Shown: positions 1 to 8,558 of the stretch, piece by piece
Layout of the letters: each line of letters opens with the position of its first letter
Numbering within the stretch: the first letter of the stretch is position 1
Source: DAISKN01 sp963716925
Lineage (GTDB): Bacteria > Acidobacteriota > Vicinamibacteria > Marinacidobacterales > SMYC01
DNA length: 64,000 nt
Direction of reading: 5' to 3'
Assembly (NCBI GenBank): GCA_963716925.1
Contig: CAVQUX010000010.1
Location: forward strand, 62,001-126,000
Notes under the pieces: model-generated
The model's input: the letters and a program-made list of their open reading frames with translations, nothing else
Told to the model about the DNA's origin: nothing
Databases searched by the model: none
Position numbers and translations under genes: made by a program

Positions 1-2
1 CG

Positions 3-978
3 TGGAACATGCCGGCCCACCCCGTGTACCTCTGGACCCTTCCCATGTTCCACTGCAACGGCTGGTGCTTCCCCTGGTCTCTCAGCATCAACGCGGGAAC
101 GCACGTGTGCCTTCGGAAGGTAACGCCCGACTCGATTCACGAAGCGATACGTCGAAACGCGGTCACTCACCTGTGCGGCGCGCCGATCGTGATGCGGATG
201 ATCGCCGATGCCGTGGCGCAAAAGGGGCGGCCGACCGACGTGGGCGTCGAGGTCGCGACCGCCGCCGCTCCGCCTCCGGCACCCGTCATCCGGGCGATGG
301 AGGAAGCGGGGTTTCGCGTCACCCATCTCTACGGTTTGACGGAGACCTACGGCCCGGCGGTGGTGAGCTCATGGCACCGGGAGTGGGACGAGCTGCCGCT
401 TCCGGAGCGCGCCTCGAAGAAAGCTCGTCAGGGAGTCCGCTATCCCGTGCTCGAAGACTTGCGTGTCGCGAGCCCCGAGACACTTCTGCGCCGTGCCCGC
501 CGACGGAACGACGATGGGCGAGGTCTTCTTTCGCGGCAACGTGGTGATGAAAGGCTACTTGAAGAACCCGAAGGCGACGGAGCAGGCGTTCGCGGGCGGG
601 TGGTTCCACTCCGGGGACCTCGGAGTCCTGCACCAGGACGGCTACATCGAGCTCAGGGACCGCTCGAAGGACATCATCATTTCCGGGGGCGAGAACATCT
701 CGACGATCGAGGTGGAATCCGTCCTCTACAAGCACCCCGCGGTGCAGGAAGCGGCTGTCGTCGCCCGCCCCGACGAAAAGTGGGGAGAGACCCCGTGCGC
801 GTTCGTGACTCTGAAGCCCGGCTCGCCGCCCATCGAAGCGGCGGAAATCATCGACTTCTGCCGGCAGCATCTCGCGCATTTCAAGGTGCCGAAGACGGTG
901 GTCTTCGGAGAGCTCCCGAAGACCTCGACGGGGAAAGTGCAGAAGTTCGTCCTGCGAGAGAGGGCACGCGGCACCTAG
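3..978 (+). CDS. acyl-CoA synthetase (AMP-forming), 3' part, frameshifted
   Basis: This is the C-terminal two thirds of an ANL-superfamily acyl-CoA ligase, which activates a carboxylic acid with ATP and loads it on CoA; the 5' end lies before the window. The first segment begins in the family motif LPMFHCNGWCFPW and runs through HLYGLTETYG, the acyl-adenylate loop, to about base 480. The protein then continues one frame over from about base 493 with GEVFFRGNVVMKGYL, GWFHSGDLG, the hinge DRSKDIIISGGENIS and the C-terminal catalytic lysine region PKTSTGKVQKF. Neither frame alone gives a complete enzyme, so one indel lies between about 480 and 493. Since both halves are well conserved, a sequencing error or a very recent mutation is likelier than an old pseudogene. 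The substrate cannot be told; the closest resemblance is to short/medium-chain fatty acyl-CoA synthetases. Confidence 0.85.
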
Positions 979-1017
979 TCGCCTCGTTCGTGGTTCAGAG
1001 GGTGATAGAGTTGCGGC

Positions 1018-2355
1018 GTGCCCGAACGAAGCGCGGCCGGCACCCGCGGTCTGCGCCGCGTCCTTTCGGAGGGCTGGCGGTTTGCGCTCGGTTTGACACT
1101 GGTGGCGCTGAGCGCAGCGGCCTTCGCCATCGCGTTTCGAGCCGCGCTCGCCTACGTCCTGCGAGCAGCCGCGGATGCGCCGGACGTGGTCTCCGCGATG
1201 AAACAGGCTCCTCTCTGGATGCGCTTGTTCGCGCCCGCTCTCGGGGGGCTCCTCGCCGGATTCCTGGGCCTCATCGTCGCAAGGGTGCCGGCGGGGCATG
1301 GAGTAGGCGACGTCATGGAAGCGATCGTTCTCGGCCGCGTACAGTTGTCCATACGGCTGACGCTCCTGAAGTCCCTGGCCTCCTGGCTCGCGATCGCGTT
1401 CGGCGGATCCATCGGTCGAGAGGGGCCTCTCATCCAGTTCGGGGGAGCCGCCGGCAAGCGCGTTAGCGACGGGCTCGCGCTACCCGCGGAACGGGGCCGC
1501 ATTCTCATCGCCGCGGGCACCGCCGCGGGTTTCGCCGCCGCCTACAACACGCCATTCGCCGCGGTGCTGTTCGTCCTCGAGGTCGTGACCGGTGTCGTCG
1601 TGCTGGACGCGGTCGTCCCCACGGTCGTCGCCACGGTGATCGCCTCCACGGCGACGCGCGCGGTCGTGGGCGAAGGTCCGATTTATGGTCAGCGCGCGTT
1701 CCACCTGCAGTCGTCCGGCGAGCTCCTTTCTTTCGCGCTGCTGGGACTGGTCATCGCTTTCGCTGCCCAGGGATTCATGCACCTCTTGTGGTTCGGCGAA
1801 AGGGCCTTTCGCCGCTCACCCCTCCGCCTTCCCTGGCGTCCTGCCGCGGGCGGCCTCCTCGCGGGAGCCGTCGTCGTCTTCATTCCCGAAGTCGCCGGCA
1901 ACGGCTACGAGCCCCTCAACGTTCTCCTCGACGGGCAATTCGCGGTCGGCTTCGTGGCCCTCTTGCTCCTGGGCAAGTGCCTCGCGACGACGGCGTCGGT
2001 ATCCTCGGGAAGCCCCGGAGGGGTCTTCACGCCGACGCTCCTGGTGGGAGGCGCGGTCGGGTTCCTCTACGCCAACGCCGCCTCTACCTGGCTGCACCTC
2101 GGCCCCGCGGGCGGCTACGCCCTCGTGGGAATGGCCGCTGCCATCGCCGCAACCACCCGCGCCCCGCTCATGGCCGCGGTGATGGTCTTCGAGCTCTCGG
2201 GCGACTATGCCATCGCTCTACCTCTCATGCTCGCGACCGCCGTAGCCACGCTCGTGTCGCGGTGGCTCGGGCGCGAATCGATCTATACCGCCGAGCTTCG
2301 GCAGAGAGGGGTCGGATGGGAGATGACGATGGAGGGTCGACGCATCGTGAAGTAG
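1018..2355 (+). CDS. ClC-family chloride channel / H+-Cl- antiporter
   Basis: A 445-residue polytopic inner-membrane protein of the ClC family, moving chloride (or fluoride/nitrate) with or against protons. The diagnostic selectivity-filter segments are present: GHGVGDV near residue 95, GSIGREGPLIQFGG near residue 130 with the gating glutamate in GREGP, and SSGSPGGVFTPTLLVGG (the GxFxP motif) near residue 330. The length is that of a bare channel domain, and no CBS pair follows. The GTG at 1018 is chosen because it is the first start giving the whole N-terminal region; no strong ribosome site is seen. It follows the acyl-CoA synthetase by 39 bases and ends just before a convergent small gene. 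Whether it is a channel or an exchanger cannot be decided from the sequence. Confidence 0.9.
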   Translation: MPERSAAGTRGLRRVLSEGWRFALGLTLVALSAAAFAIAFRAALAYVLRAAADAPDVVSAMKQAPLWMRLFAPALGGLLAGFLGLIVARVPAGHGVGDVMEAIVLGRVQLSIRLTLLKSLASWLAIAFGGSIGREGPLIQFGGAAGKRVSDGLALPAERGRILIAAGTAAGFAAAYNTPFAAVLFVLEVVTGVVVLDAVVPTVVATVIASTATRAVVGEGPIYGQRAFHLQSSGELLSFALLGLVIAFAAQGFMHLLWFGERAFRRSPLRLPWRPAAGGLLAGAVVVFIPEVAGNGYEPLNVLLDGQFAVGFVALLLLGKCLATTASVSSGSPGGVFTPTLLVGGAVGFLYANAASTWLHLGPAGGYALVGMAAAIAATTRAPLMAAVMVFELSGDYAIALPLMLATAVATLVSRWLGRESIYTAELRQRGVGWEMTMEGRRIVK

Positions 2356-2374
2356 GTCGGGCGTCGACCCGGCG

Positions 2375-2743
2375 CTACTTCTTCTTCGCAGCGGCCTCTT
2401 TGAACTTCTCGAAGTTCTCCTGGTTCTCGAAGTAGAAGACCCGGTCGTGGGAGTCGGCGCCGATGACCGCCGTCGCCTTGTCGACTTCCTTCCCGCTCAC
2501 GGGGTCGAGCGCGACTCGCAACGAAGCATCCGTCGCCAGACGCTCCTTGCACATTTCGCAGCAGCCGTAATAGTCCTTGCCGGCGACCTGGACGTGGACC
2601 TGTTTCTTGTCGTAGACCGCATCGTTCACCATGCAGACGTACTCCGAGTCCACGACTTCCATGGCTTCGCGATCCTCGGAAGCGAGCGCCGGAAGCGCGA
2701 GAGCGACGAACGTCAATGCGGGTAGCCACGCGCGATAAGTCAT
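2375..2743 (-). CDS. small exported YHS/TRASH-like protein
   Basis: A 122-residue protein with an N-terminal signal peptide (MTYRAWLPALTFVALALPALA, cleaved about residue 22). The mature part has a CCEMC motif near residue 62 and a YHS-like second half (DPVSGKEVDKATAVIG, then FYFENQENFEKFKEAA), the pattern of small metal-associated YHS/TRASH domains. The ATG at 2743 is picked over upstream starts because a strong AAGGAGAG ribosome site lies 8 bases before it and the signal peptide begins there. It converges with the ClC gene and lies downstream of ptsI on the same strand. A periplasmic metal-binding or copper-handling role is possible but is inference from the cysteines. Confidence 0.7.
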   Translation of the reverse strand: MTYRAWLPALTFVALALPALASEDREAMEVVDSEYVCMVNDAVYDKKQVHVQVAGKDYYGCCEMCKERLATDASLRVALDPVSGKEVDKATAVIGADSHDRVFYFENQENFEKFKEAAAKKK

Positions 2744-2787
2744 TGGAATCCTCTCCTTGTGAGTCAACGTCATCCTAGCCGCCAGCC

Positions 2788-4578
2788 TCAGGGCCTCTCC
2801 GGAATCAGACCCCGGAGCTTCTCGTTGAGGAACCCGGAGACCTCCTTCACCGTCGGAAGGCGCAGCGCCTCCTGGGCGACCTCCCTGGCATCCTTGGCGG
2901 AGAGGTGCCGGATGATGTTCTTCACCGTCGGAATCGAGACGGCGTTCATCGAGAGCTCGTCGAGACCGAAGCCCACGAGAAGCGCCACCAGCACCGGATC
3001 CGACGCCATCTCGCCGCACATTCCCACCTTGATCCCCGCCGCGTGTGCAGAGTCGATGACGAACCGCAGGGTGCGCAGCATCGCCGGATGGAGGGGCTCG
3101 TAGAGATAGGACACTTGATCGTTGCCGCGGTCGACTCCGATCAGGTACTGGATGAGGTCATTGGTCCCGATGCTGAAAAACGCCGCCTCCCGCGCCAGAA
3201 GGTCGGCGGTGGCCGCCGCCGAGGGGACCTCCAGCGTCACGCCGCAGGGGAGATCGCGTCCGAACCGAGCGCCCTCCCGCAGCAGCTCCTCTTTCGCTTC
3301 CTCGACGACTCCGAGCGCCTCGCGGAGCTCCCCGACGCCGCTGACCATGGGGAACATCACCTTCACGTTTCCGTGCGCGCGCGCGCGCAGGAGCGCGCGG
3401 AGTTGTTCCTTGAACAGATCGCGCCGTTTCAGGAGCAGCCGGATCGCCCGGAGCCCGAGCGCCGGGTTCGCTTCGGACTGGCCCATCTCTTCGCCCAACT
3501 GCTCGGCGGAGAGATCGAACGCCCGCACGATGACCGACCAGGGTCTCATCTGCTCGGCCATGCTGCGGTAGACCTCGTACTGCTCCTCCTCGCTCGGAAA
3601 CTGGCCCCGGTTGCGCGTGAGGAACCACTCCGAGCGGAACAGACCGATCCCCTCCGCCCCCTGGCTCTGGGCGGTCGAGCATTCCTCGGGAAACTCCACG
3701 TTCGCCTGGAGCACGACGCGGTAGCCGTCCTGGGTCTCCGCGGGCAGCTCCCGGAGGTGCTCGAGCTTCCGCTTGAGGAGCGTCTGCCGGCGCCTGCGGG
3801 CACGGTAGTCGCGAAGCGTCGCCCGATCGGGGTTCACGACTACGATGCCCTCGCTACCGTCCAGGATCAGGGGCGCTCCGTGGTCCACCTTCGATGTCAG
3901 ATCGCGAACTCCCACGACGCAGGGAATTCCGAGCGAGCGAGCGATGATCGCGGTGTGGTAGGTACGGCTTCCCGCTTCCATCGCGAGCCCCGCCATGTGC
4001 TCCCAATCGAGACGCGCGGTATCGGACGGACGGACGTTGTCCGACAGGAGAATGTACTTCCGCTCGATCTTCTCCAGGCTCCGGGGAGGCGCTCCGGCGA
4101 GGTTTCGCATCAGGCGTCCGATCACGTCGTAGACGTCGCTTCGCCGGGCCCGGAAATAGTCGTCCTCCAGATCGTCGAAAACCGAGGAGAGCTCGTCGAG
4201 AATGAGCTGCGCCGCCCATTCGGCGTTCACCCGCTCCCGGCGGATGACCTCTTCGATCCTTCCAGCGACCAGCGGGTCGTCGAGCATCAGGCTGTGGGCG
4301 TCGAAGATGTAGCCGTGGTCCTCGCCGAGGGCATCGACGGTCCGCGCCCGGATTTCCTGGAGCTGGCGTTTGGTGAGGTCCTTCGCCGCCTCCAGACGCG
4401 CCACCTCGTCTCCGACCTCGGCACGGAGCAGGGGCACGCGGAAGATCGGCGTTTCCTGGTGCTGGAAGACGAGCGCGCGGGCGATGACGATTCCCGGGGC
4501 GACTCCGATCCCGTGGAGCACCAGGGGCCGCGGCGTCGCCCGTCCGGCGGACTGCGGAGACGTCGTGCTCACACTCAC
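2788..4578 (-). CDS. ptsI: PTS enzyme I (phosphoenolpyruvate-protein phosphotransferase)
   Basis: Cytoplasmic enzyme I (596 residues), which takes phosphate from PEP and passes it to HPr. The swivelling phospho-histidine domain carries SRTYHTAIIARSLGIP with the active histidine near residue 208; the usual GGRTSH reads GSRTYH here. The PEP-binding barrel has FSIGTNDLIQYLIGVDRGN and the catalytic cysteine motif GMCGEMASDP. The GTG start overlaps the ptsH stop as GTGA, so translation is probably coupled. It is the last gene of a ptsH-type cluster without any sugar permease, so the phosphate chain is probably regulatory rather than for sugar uptake; that is inference from the neighbourhood. Confidence 0.95.
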   Translation of the reverse strand: MSVSTTSPQSAGRATPRPLVLHGIGVAPGIVIARALVFQHQETPIFRVPLLRAEVGDEVARLEAAKDLTKRQLQEIRARTVDALGEDHGYIFDAHSLMLDDPLVAGRIEEVIRRERVNAEWAAQLILDELSSVFDDLEDDYFRARRSDVYDVIGRLMRNLAGAPPRSLEKIERKYILLSDNVRPSDTARLDWEHMAGLAMEAGSRTYHTAIIARSLGIPCVVGVRDLTSKVDHGAPLILDGSEGIVVVNPDRATLRDYRARRRRQTLLKRKLEHLRELPAETQDGYRVVLQANVEFPEECSTAQSQGAEGIGLFRSEWFLTRNRGQFPSEEEQYEVYRSMAEQMRPWSVIVRAFDLSAEQLGEEMGQSEANPALGLRAIRLLLKRRDLFKEQLRALLRARAHGNVKVMFPMVSGVGELREALGVVEEAKEELLREGARFGRDLPCGVTLEVPSAAATADLLAREAAFFSIGTNDLIQYLIGVDRGNDQVSYLYEPLHPAMLRTLRFVIDSAHAAGIKVGMCGEMASDPVLVALLVGFGLDELSMNAVSIPTVKNIIRHLSAKDAREVAQEALRLPTVKEVSGFLNEKLRGLIPERP

Positions 4579-4868
4579 GCCATCTCTCCGTCCGGGTCCT
4601 CGACGTTCTCGCCGAGACCGCCGGAAACCAGGGTCGCGAGGGCGTCCACGGCTTCGTTCTCGTCCTCGCCGGTGGCGGAAATGACGATTTCCGTTCCCGT
4701 GGTCGCGGCGAGGAACAGGATGCCGAGAATGCTCTTGCCGTCGGTGGTGTTCCCGTCCTTGGTGATCGTCACCTTGGAGCGGAACCGGGTCGCGGCCCGG
4801 ACGAAGCGGGCGGCGGCCCGCGCGTGGAGGCCGAGGACGTTCACGATCTGAACCCGCTTTTCAGCCAC
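4575..4868 (-). CDS. ptsH: HPr phosphocarrier protein
   Basis: A 97-residue HPr, the small phosphocarrier between enzyme I and EIIA. The active-site motif GLHARAAARFV places the phosphorylated histidine exactly at residue 15, and GKSILGILFLAA places the regulatory serine at residue 46. A conserved serine there usually goes with HPr kinase/phosphorylase, but no hprK gene is visible in this window. The 3' end carries an acidic tail (about ten residues) beyond the usual HPr length. It overlaps the EIIA gene by 8 bases at its 5' end and ptsI by 4 at its 3' end, so the three form one translational unit. Confidence 0.95.
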   Translation of the reverse strand: MAEKRVQIVNVLGLHARAAARFVRAATRFRSKVTITKDGNTTDGKSILGILFLAATTGTEIVISATGEDENEAVDALATLVSGGLGENVEDPDGEMA

Positions 4869-5298
4869 TGGTTCGCTCTTTCCCGTCCTTCCCCTGGCTC
4901 GCCAGGAGATCGCTCGCGAGATAGACGTTCTCCTTGCCTTCCCGCATCGCTTGAGCGGCCACCACCCGGAGGTCGCCCACTTCTTCTTCCCGCAAGCTCG
5001 CGAGGCGGATGAGCATGGGTAGATTGACGCCCGTGACCACCTCCACCCGCCCCTTCTCCAGGAACGCGAGGCTCAGGTTCGAGGGTGTTCCGCCGAACAT
5101 ATCGGTGAGGACAACGGTGCCTTTCCCCGACTCGACGCGGGCGATAGCCGCCTCGATCTCCCGTTCGGCGTCCTCGGGGCTCTCCTGCCACCCCATCGAG
5201 ACCGATGTGACGTTGGGGATGTCGCCGATGATCATCTCCGCCGCGGCGACGAGCTCCCGCGCGAGCTGCCCGTGGGTCACGACGACGATTCCGATCAT
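4861..5298 (-). CDS. PTS mannose-type EIIA protein
   Basis: A 145-residue stand-alone EIIA of the mannose/fructose (EIIA-Man) family, the usual phosphate acceptor from HPr. The N-terminal VVVTHGQLARELV carries the phosphorylatable histidine at residue 9, and LTDMFGGTPSNLSLAF is the conserved active-site loop near residue 70. No EIIB, EIIC or EIID partner is near, so it probably ends a regulatory phosphorelay, as known for orphan EIIA-Man proteins beside rapZ and rpoN in other Gram-negatives. It starts just downstream of a palindromic repeat that separates it from rapZ on the same strand. Confidence 0.92.
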   Translation of the reverse strand: MIGIVVVTHGQLARELVAAAEMIIGDIPNVTSVSMGWQESPEDAEREIEAAIARVESGKGTVVLTDMFGGTPSNLSLAFLEKGRVEVVTGVNLPMLIRLASLREEEVGDLRVVAAQAMREGKENVYLASDLLASQGKDGKERTSG

Positions 5299-5320
5299 CG
5301 GCGGGAAAACCCGGAAACAA

Positions 5321-5408
5321 ACGCAAAGGCGCGAAGACGCAAAGGCGCAAAGAAGAAAATACCTTCCCCCTGGTCTTTGCGTCCTTGCGCCTTTGCGTCT
5401 TTGCGCTC
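5321..5408. repeat. CGCAAAG-type intergenic palindrome, copy A
   Basis: An imperfect long inverted repeat between the EIIA and rapZ genes. The left arm (5321-5357) is a run of CGCAAAGG/CGCGAAGA-type octamers followed by AAGAAAAT. The right arm (5372-5408) is the complement, TTTGCGTCCTTGCGCCTTTGCG and onward. Three more copies lie at 6315, 32101 and 36703, always between genes. It could fold into a long stem in RNA and might work as a transcript processing or attenuation site, but no function is shown. Confidence 0.85.
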
Positions 5409-5418
5409 GATTCTCTCT

Positions 5419-6297
5419 TCAGTCATTTTCGTTGTCGCGGTGAGAGACTTTTACACGATACCTCGCGGCGCGCAGGCGCTCGCCCAGCTGGTTCGCGATG
5501 ACTACCGACCGGTGCTTGCCTCCGGTGCAGCCGACGGCGATCGTCAGGTTGGCTTTCCCCTCCAACGCGTAGTGCGGCATGAGGTACCCGAGGAAGTCGT
5601 CGAGTCGGTCCAGGAGCTCGCCGGTCGCGGGCTTCGCCATCAGGAACTTCTCGACGTCGGGATCGTTCCCGTCCTTCTCCCGGAGCTCGCTCTCGAAGTA
5701 AGGGTTCGGCAGGAACCGGACGTCGAACATCAGGTCCGCACCCGGAGGAACGCCGTACTTGTAGCCGAAGGAGACTACGTGGACCGAAGGGCCGGAGGCC
5801 GGGCGCTCCTCCACGATCTGCTCCATGACGTAGCGGCGGAGCTCATGGACCGTCATGTCCGAAGTATCCACCACCTTGTCCGCCAGCTGGCGGATGGGGG
5901 AGAGGTCCCGCTGCTCGGCCTTCACCGCTTCCGCCAGCGACCCCTCGCGCTCCTGGAGCGGGTGCGGGCGGCGGCTCTCGCTGAAGCGCCGGACCAGGAT
6001 CTCGTTTCGGGCTTCGAGAAAGATCAAGGTCGCGGGAAAGCCTCGCTCTTCGAGCCTGCGGTGGGCGTCGGGAAAGTCCTTGAGGAATCCCCGCTCGCGG
6101 ATGTCGGCGGCGATGGCCACCCGGTCGATGTTCTCGCCGCCCTGCGCGGTGAGCTCGGCGAACGGCAGCACCAGCTTCGCCGGAAGGTTGTCGACGCAGA
6201 AGAAACCTGCGTCCTCGAGGGCCTTCATCGCGAGGGTTTTTCCCGATCCCGAGAGTCCGGTGATGAACACGAACCGCGCTCCCTTGCGCTCGGGCAT
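5419..6297 (-). CDS. rapZ: RapZ-type nucleotide-binding RNase adapter
   Basis: A 292-residue RapZ/YvcJ-family P-loop protein. In E. coli RapZ delivers the GlmZ sRNA to RNase E and so controls glucosamine-6-phosphate synthase; in other phyla its partner is not known. The Walker A motif GLSGSGKT is at about residues 12-19 and FLEARNEILVRRFSESRRPH follows near 110. The conserved C-terminal domain shows SFGYKYGVPPGADLMFDVRF and IAVGCTGGKHRSV. The ATG at 6297 is preferred over an upstream in-frame start because the latter lies inside a repeat. The link to ptsH-EIIA and rpoN is the widely conserved arrangement. Confidence 0.93.
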   Translation of the reverse strand: MPERKGARFVFITGLSGSGKTLAMKALEDAGFFCVDNLPAKLVLPFAELTAQGGENIDRVAIAADIRERGFLKDFPDAHRRLEERGFPATLIFLEARNEILVRRFSESRRPHPLQEREGSLAEAVKAEQRDLSPIRQLADKVVDTSDMTVHELRRYVMEQIVEERPASGPSVHVVSFGYKYGVPPGADLMFDVRFLPNPYFESELREKDGNDPDVEKFLMAKPATGELLDRLDDFLGYLMPHYALEGKANLTIAVGCTGGKHRSVVIANQLGERLRAARYRVKVSHRDNEND

Positions 6298-6314
6298 GGC
6301 TAAACCGGGGGAAG

Positions 6315-6396
6315 AACGCAAAGGCGCAAAGGCGCAAGGGCGCAAAGAAGAAATGGGGTGCCCTTCGCGTCTTTGCGTCTTTGCGTCTTTGCGTTC
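6315..6396. repeat. CGCAAAG-type intergenic palindrome, copy B
   Basis: Second copy of the repeat, between rapZ and hpf. The left arm (6315-6352) is ACGCAAAGGCGCAAAGG and onward; the right arm (6363-6396) is CGTCTTTGCGTCTTTGCG and onward. The flank to the right (about 6397-6475) ends in GGCGTCGCGGCATCG, which resembles the right flank of copy C, so the mobile or duplicated unit may be larger than the stem alone. The rest of the 190-base gap holds no gene. Confidence 0.85.
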
Positions 6397-6487
6397 CTTT
6401 CCCCCTCTTCCGAAAGAAACGGGTCCGGCTCCCCGCTTTCAGCGCGCCGGGCGCGGCGTCGCGGCATCGACGACTGCGTTCTTCTGG

Positions 6488-7039
6488 TCATCTCTCGGGG
6501 TCGATCAGGCCGAAGTTACCGTCCGGGCGGCGGTAGAGCACGTTGGTGCGGTCGTTCGCCGCGTTCCGGAATACCAGGAACTCGCTCCTCTGCTCTTCGA
6601 TCGCCATCACCGCCTCTTCGACGCTCATAGGCTTGATGAGAAAGCGGCGGCTCTCGATGATCCGCGGCGTCGCCGGGGGCGGCCCGCCGTCGGCGCCGGC
6701 GATGAGGGCGAACGTCCCCGCGGCCTCGGTGGCCTTTACCGCCCGCCGTTTCCGATCGATCCGCTTTTCGTGCTTCTTCTTCGCCTGTCCGGCGATCTTC
6801 TCCAGTGCCTGCTGCACCGAAGTCTTGAGCTGATCCGAGGCCTCCTTGGCGGAGAGATACAGCTTGCCCCGGCTGTGGACGTTGATCTCCGCGATCTGCC
6901 GGTACTTCTCCGCCGACAAGGTCACGTGGACGTCGGTGATCCCGTCGATGTACTTCTCGAGCTTCGGCACGCGGGAATTGACGAAGGATTTCACGGAATC
7001 CGGGACCTCGATATGTCTCCCCGTAATCTGGATCTTCAA
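6488..7039 (-). CDS. hpf: long-form ribosome hibernation promoting factor
   Basis: A 183-residue protein with the N-terminal S30AE fold (MKIQITGRHIEVPDSVKSF, residues 1-100), a basic linker (KKKHEKRIDRKRRAVK), and the C-terminal dimerization domain (PMSVEEAVMAIEEQ, then FLVFRNAANDRTNVLYRRPDG). This two-domain layout is the long HPF that makes 100S ribosome dimers, by contrast with the short HPF/YfiA of enterics. It sits 21 bases downstream of rpoN on the same strand, a widespread pairing. Confidence 0.95.
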   Translation of the reverse strand: MKIQITGRHIEVPDSVKSFVNSRVPKLEKYIDGITDVHVTLSAEKYRQIAEINVHSRGKLYLSAKEASDQLKTSVQQALEKIAGQAKKKHEKRIDRKRRAVKATEAAGTFALIAGADGGPPPATPRIIESRRFLIKPMSVEEAVMAIEEQRSEFLVFRNAANDRTNVLYRRPDGNFGLIDPER

Positions 7040-7060
7040 ATCGAGGCTCTCAACGCAAGC

Positions 7061-8542
7061 TCATGATGCGAACGGGCTGCTGTACAGGTTCTTTCTCTGG
7101 TTCGAAGGCGGGATGCGCAGCTCCTCGCGGTACTTGGCGATGGTGCGGCGGGCGAGGACCAGGCCTTCGTCCTCGAGGATCTTCACGATCTTGGAGTCCG
7201 AAAGCGGCCTCTTGGGGTTCTCATCTTCCACGATCTTCCGGATGCGCTGCTTGATGGTCACCGAGGACACGTGCTCGCCTCCGGTGCTCGCGATCCCGCT
7301 GTGGAAGAAGTACCGCATCTCGAAGACCCCTTGGGGGGTATGGATGTACTTGTTGCTGACGACCCTGGAGACCGTCGATTCGTGCATTCCGATGTCGATC
7401 GCCACGTCTCGAAGAACCATGGGCCGCAGGTGCTCGACGCCGTTGTCGAGGAACTCCTGCTGCTGGCGCACGATGCTGTTCGCGACCTTGTAGATCGTCT
7501 TCTGCCGCTGGTCCACGGACTTGATGAGCCAGAGGGCGCTTCGAAGCTTCTCCTTCACGTAGTCCCGGGTCGCAGCGTTGTCCTCGGACTTGTTCTCCAG
7601 CATCCGCTTGTAGACGGAGCTGATCCGGAGCTGCGGGAGCCGGTCCTCGTTCAGCACCACTTCGTACTTTCCGTCCACCTTGACCACGTAGACGTCGGGG
7701 GTGACGTAGTGGCTCTTCTCGGTGTTGAACTTCGAGCCCGGCTGAGGATCGAGGCGGCGGATGATCTCGCAGTGCTCGATCACCTGCTCCACCGGAAGTT
7801 TCATCGCCTTGGCAATGTCGTTGAAGCGGTGGCTCTGGAGAAGATCGAGATGGTCGGTCACCATGGTCTCGACCGGCGTTCCCCCGAGGTCCAGGTGGCG
7901 GAGCTGGATCAACAGGCATTCTCGCAGATCGCGGGCGCCGACGCCGATGGGGTCGAACTCCTGGACGAGCGCGAGGGCCCGCTCGACGCTCTCGCGTTCG
8001 TAGTTCCCCATGTCGCAGATTTCTTCGACCGACGCCTGGAGATAACCGTGCTCGTCGATGTTGCCGATGATGGCCTCCCCCAGCTCGACGGTCTTCTCGT
8101 CCGCGGGCGCCATCCGGAGCTGCCAATCGAGGTGGTCGGCGAGGGACGCGGTCGTAGACAGCGTGTTCTCGATGGGGGGGAGCTCGGGGATCTCGTAGGC
8201 GGTCCTCGGCCGGTAGCCCTCGTCGAGGTAGTCGCTGAAGAACGATTCGTAGTCGATCTCGTTCATCGAGTCGTCGCGCTTGGGCTCGGGCTCCGGCTTG
8301 CCGTCGGTCTCGACGGCGGAGGTTTCGACCGGCGGGGGGCCCTCTTCCGCCTCGTTCTCCTGCTGCTCGGAAGCGGGGCGTTCGAGGTCCTCTTCGAGCA
8401 GCGGGTTCTCGGTGATCTCCTGCTGGAGCATGTCCGCGAGCTCGAGCGTGGACATGGGCAGCAGCTTGATCGCCTGCTGGAGCGAGGGCGTCAGGATGAG
8501 CTTCTGCTGGAGCTTCGCTTGGAGGGTAAGCTTCTGCTGCAA
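7061..8542 (-). CDS. rpoN: RNA polymerase sigma-54 factor
   Basis: Sigma-54 (493 residues), which directs RNA polymerase to -24/-12 promoters and needs an AAA+ activator. Region I is glutamine/leucine-rich (MQQKLTLQAKLQQKLILTPS), followed by an acidic region II (residues 45-95). The core-binding domain follows, then the DNA-binding domain with the RpoN box reading ARRTIAKYREELRIP near the C-terminus. It lies between lptB and hpf, the classic order. No sigma-54 activator is in the window. Confidence 0.97.
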   Translation of the reverse strand: MQQKLTLQAKLQQKLILTPSLQQAIKLLPMSTLELADMLQQEITENPLLEEDLERPASEQQENEAEEGPPPVETSAVETDGKPEPEPKRDDSMNEIDYESFFSDYLDEGYRPRTAYEIPELPPIENTLSTTASLADHLDWQLRMAPADEKTVELGEAIIGNIDEHGYLQASVEEICDMGNYERESVERALALVQEFDPIGVGARDLRECLLIQLRHLDLGGTPVETMVTDHLDLLQSHRFNDIAKAMKLPVEQVIEHCEIIRRLDPQPGSKFNTEKSHYVTPDVYVVKVDGKYEVVLNEDRLPQLRISSVYKRMLENKSEDNAATRDYVKEKLRSALWLIKSVDQRQKTIYKVANSIVRQQQEFLDNGVEHLRPMVLRDVAIDIGMHESTVSRVVSNKYIHTPQGVFEMRYFFHSGIASTGGEHVSSVTIKQRIRKIVEDENPKRPLSDSKIVKILEDEGLVLARRTIAKYREELRIPPSNQRKNLYSSPFAS

Positions 8543-8558
8543 AGTTCTTCTTTAAGCC

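Noticed and set aside
2905..4851. A 648-codon open frame on the plus strand opposite ptsI and ptsH
   Set aside because: It is antisense to two fully conserved genes, and its protein is Arg/Glu/Asp-rich without any family pattern; such frames are expected in high-GC DNA.
5321..6396. CGCAAAG repeats considered as a CRISPR array
   Set aside because: Units are 8 bases, directly abutting and arranged as inverted arms; there are no spacers of constant length and no cas genes.
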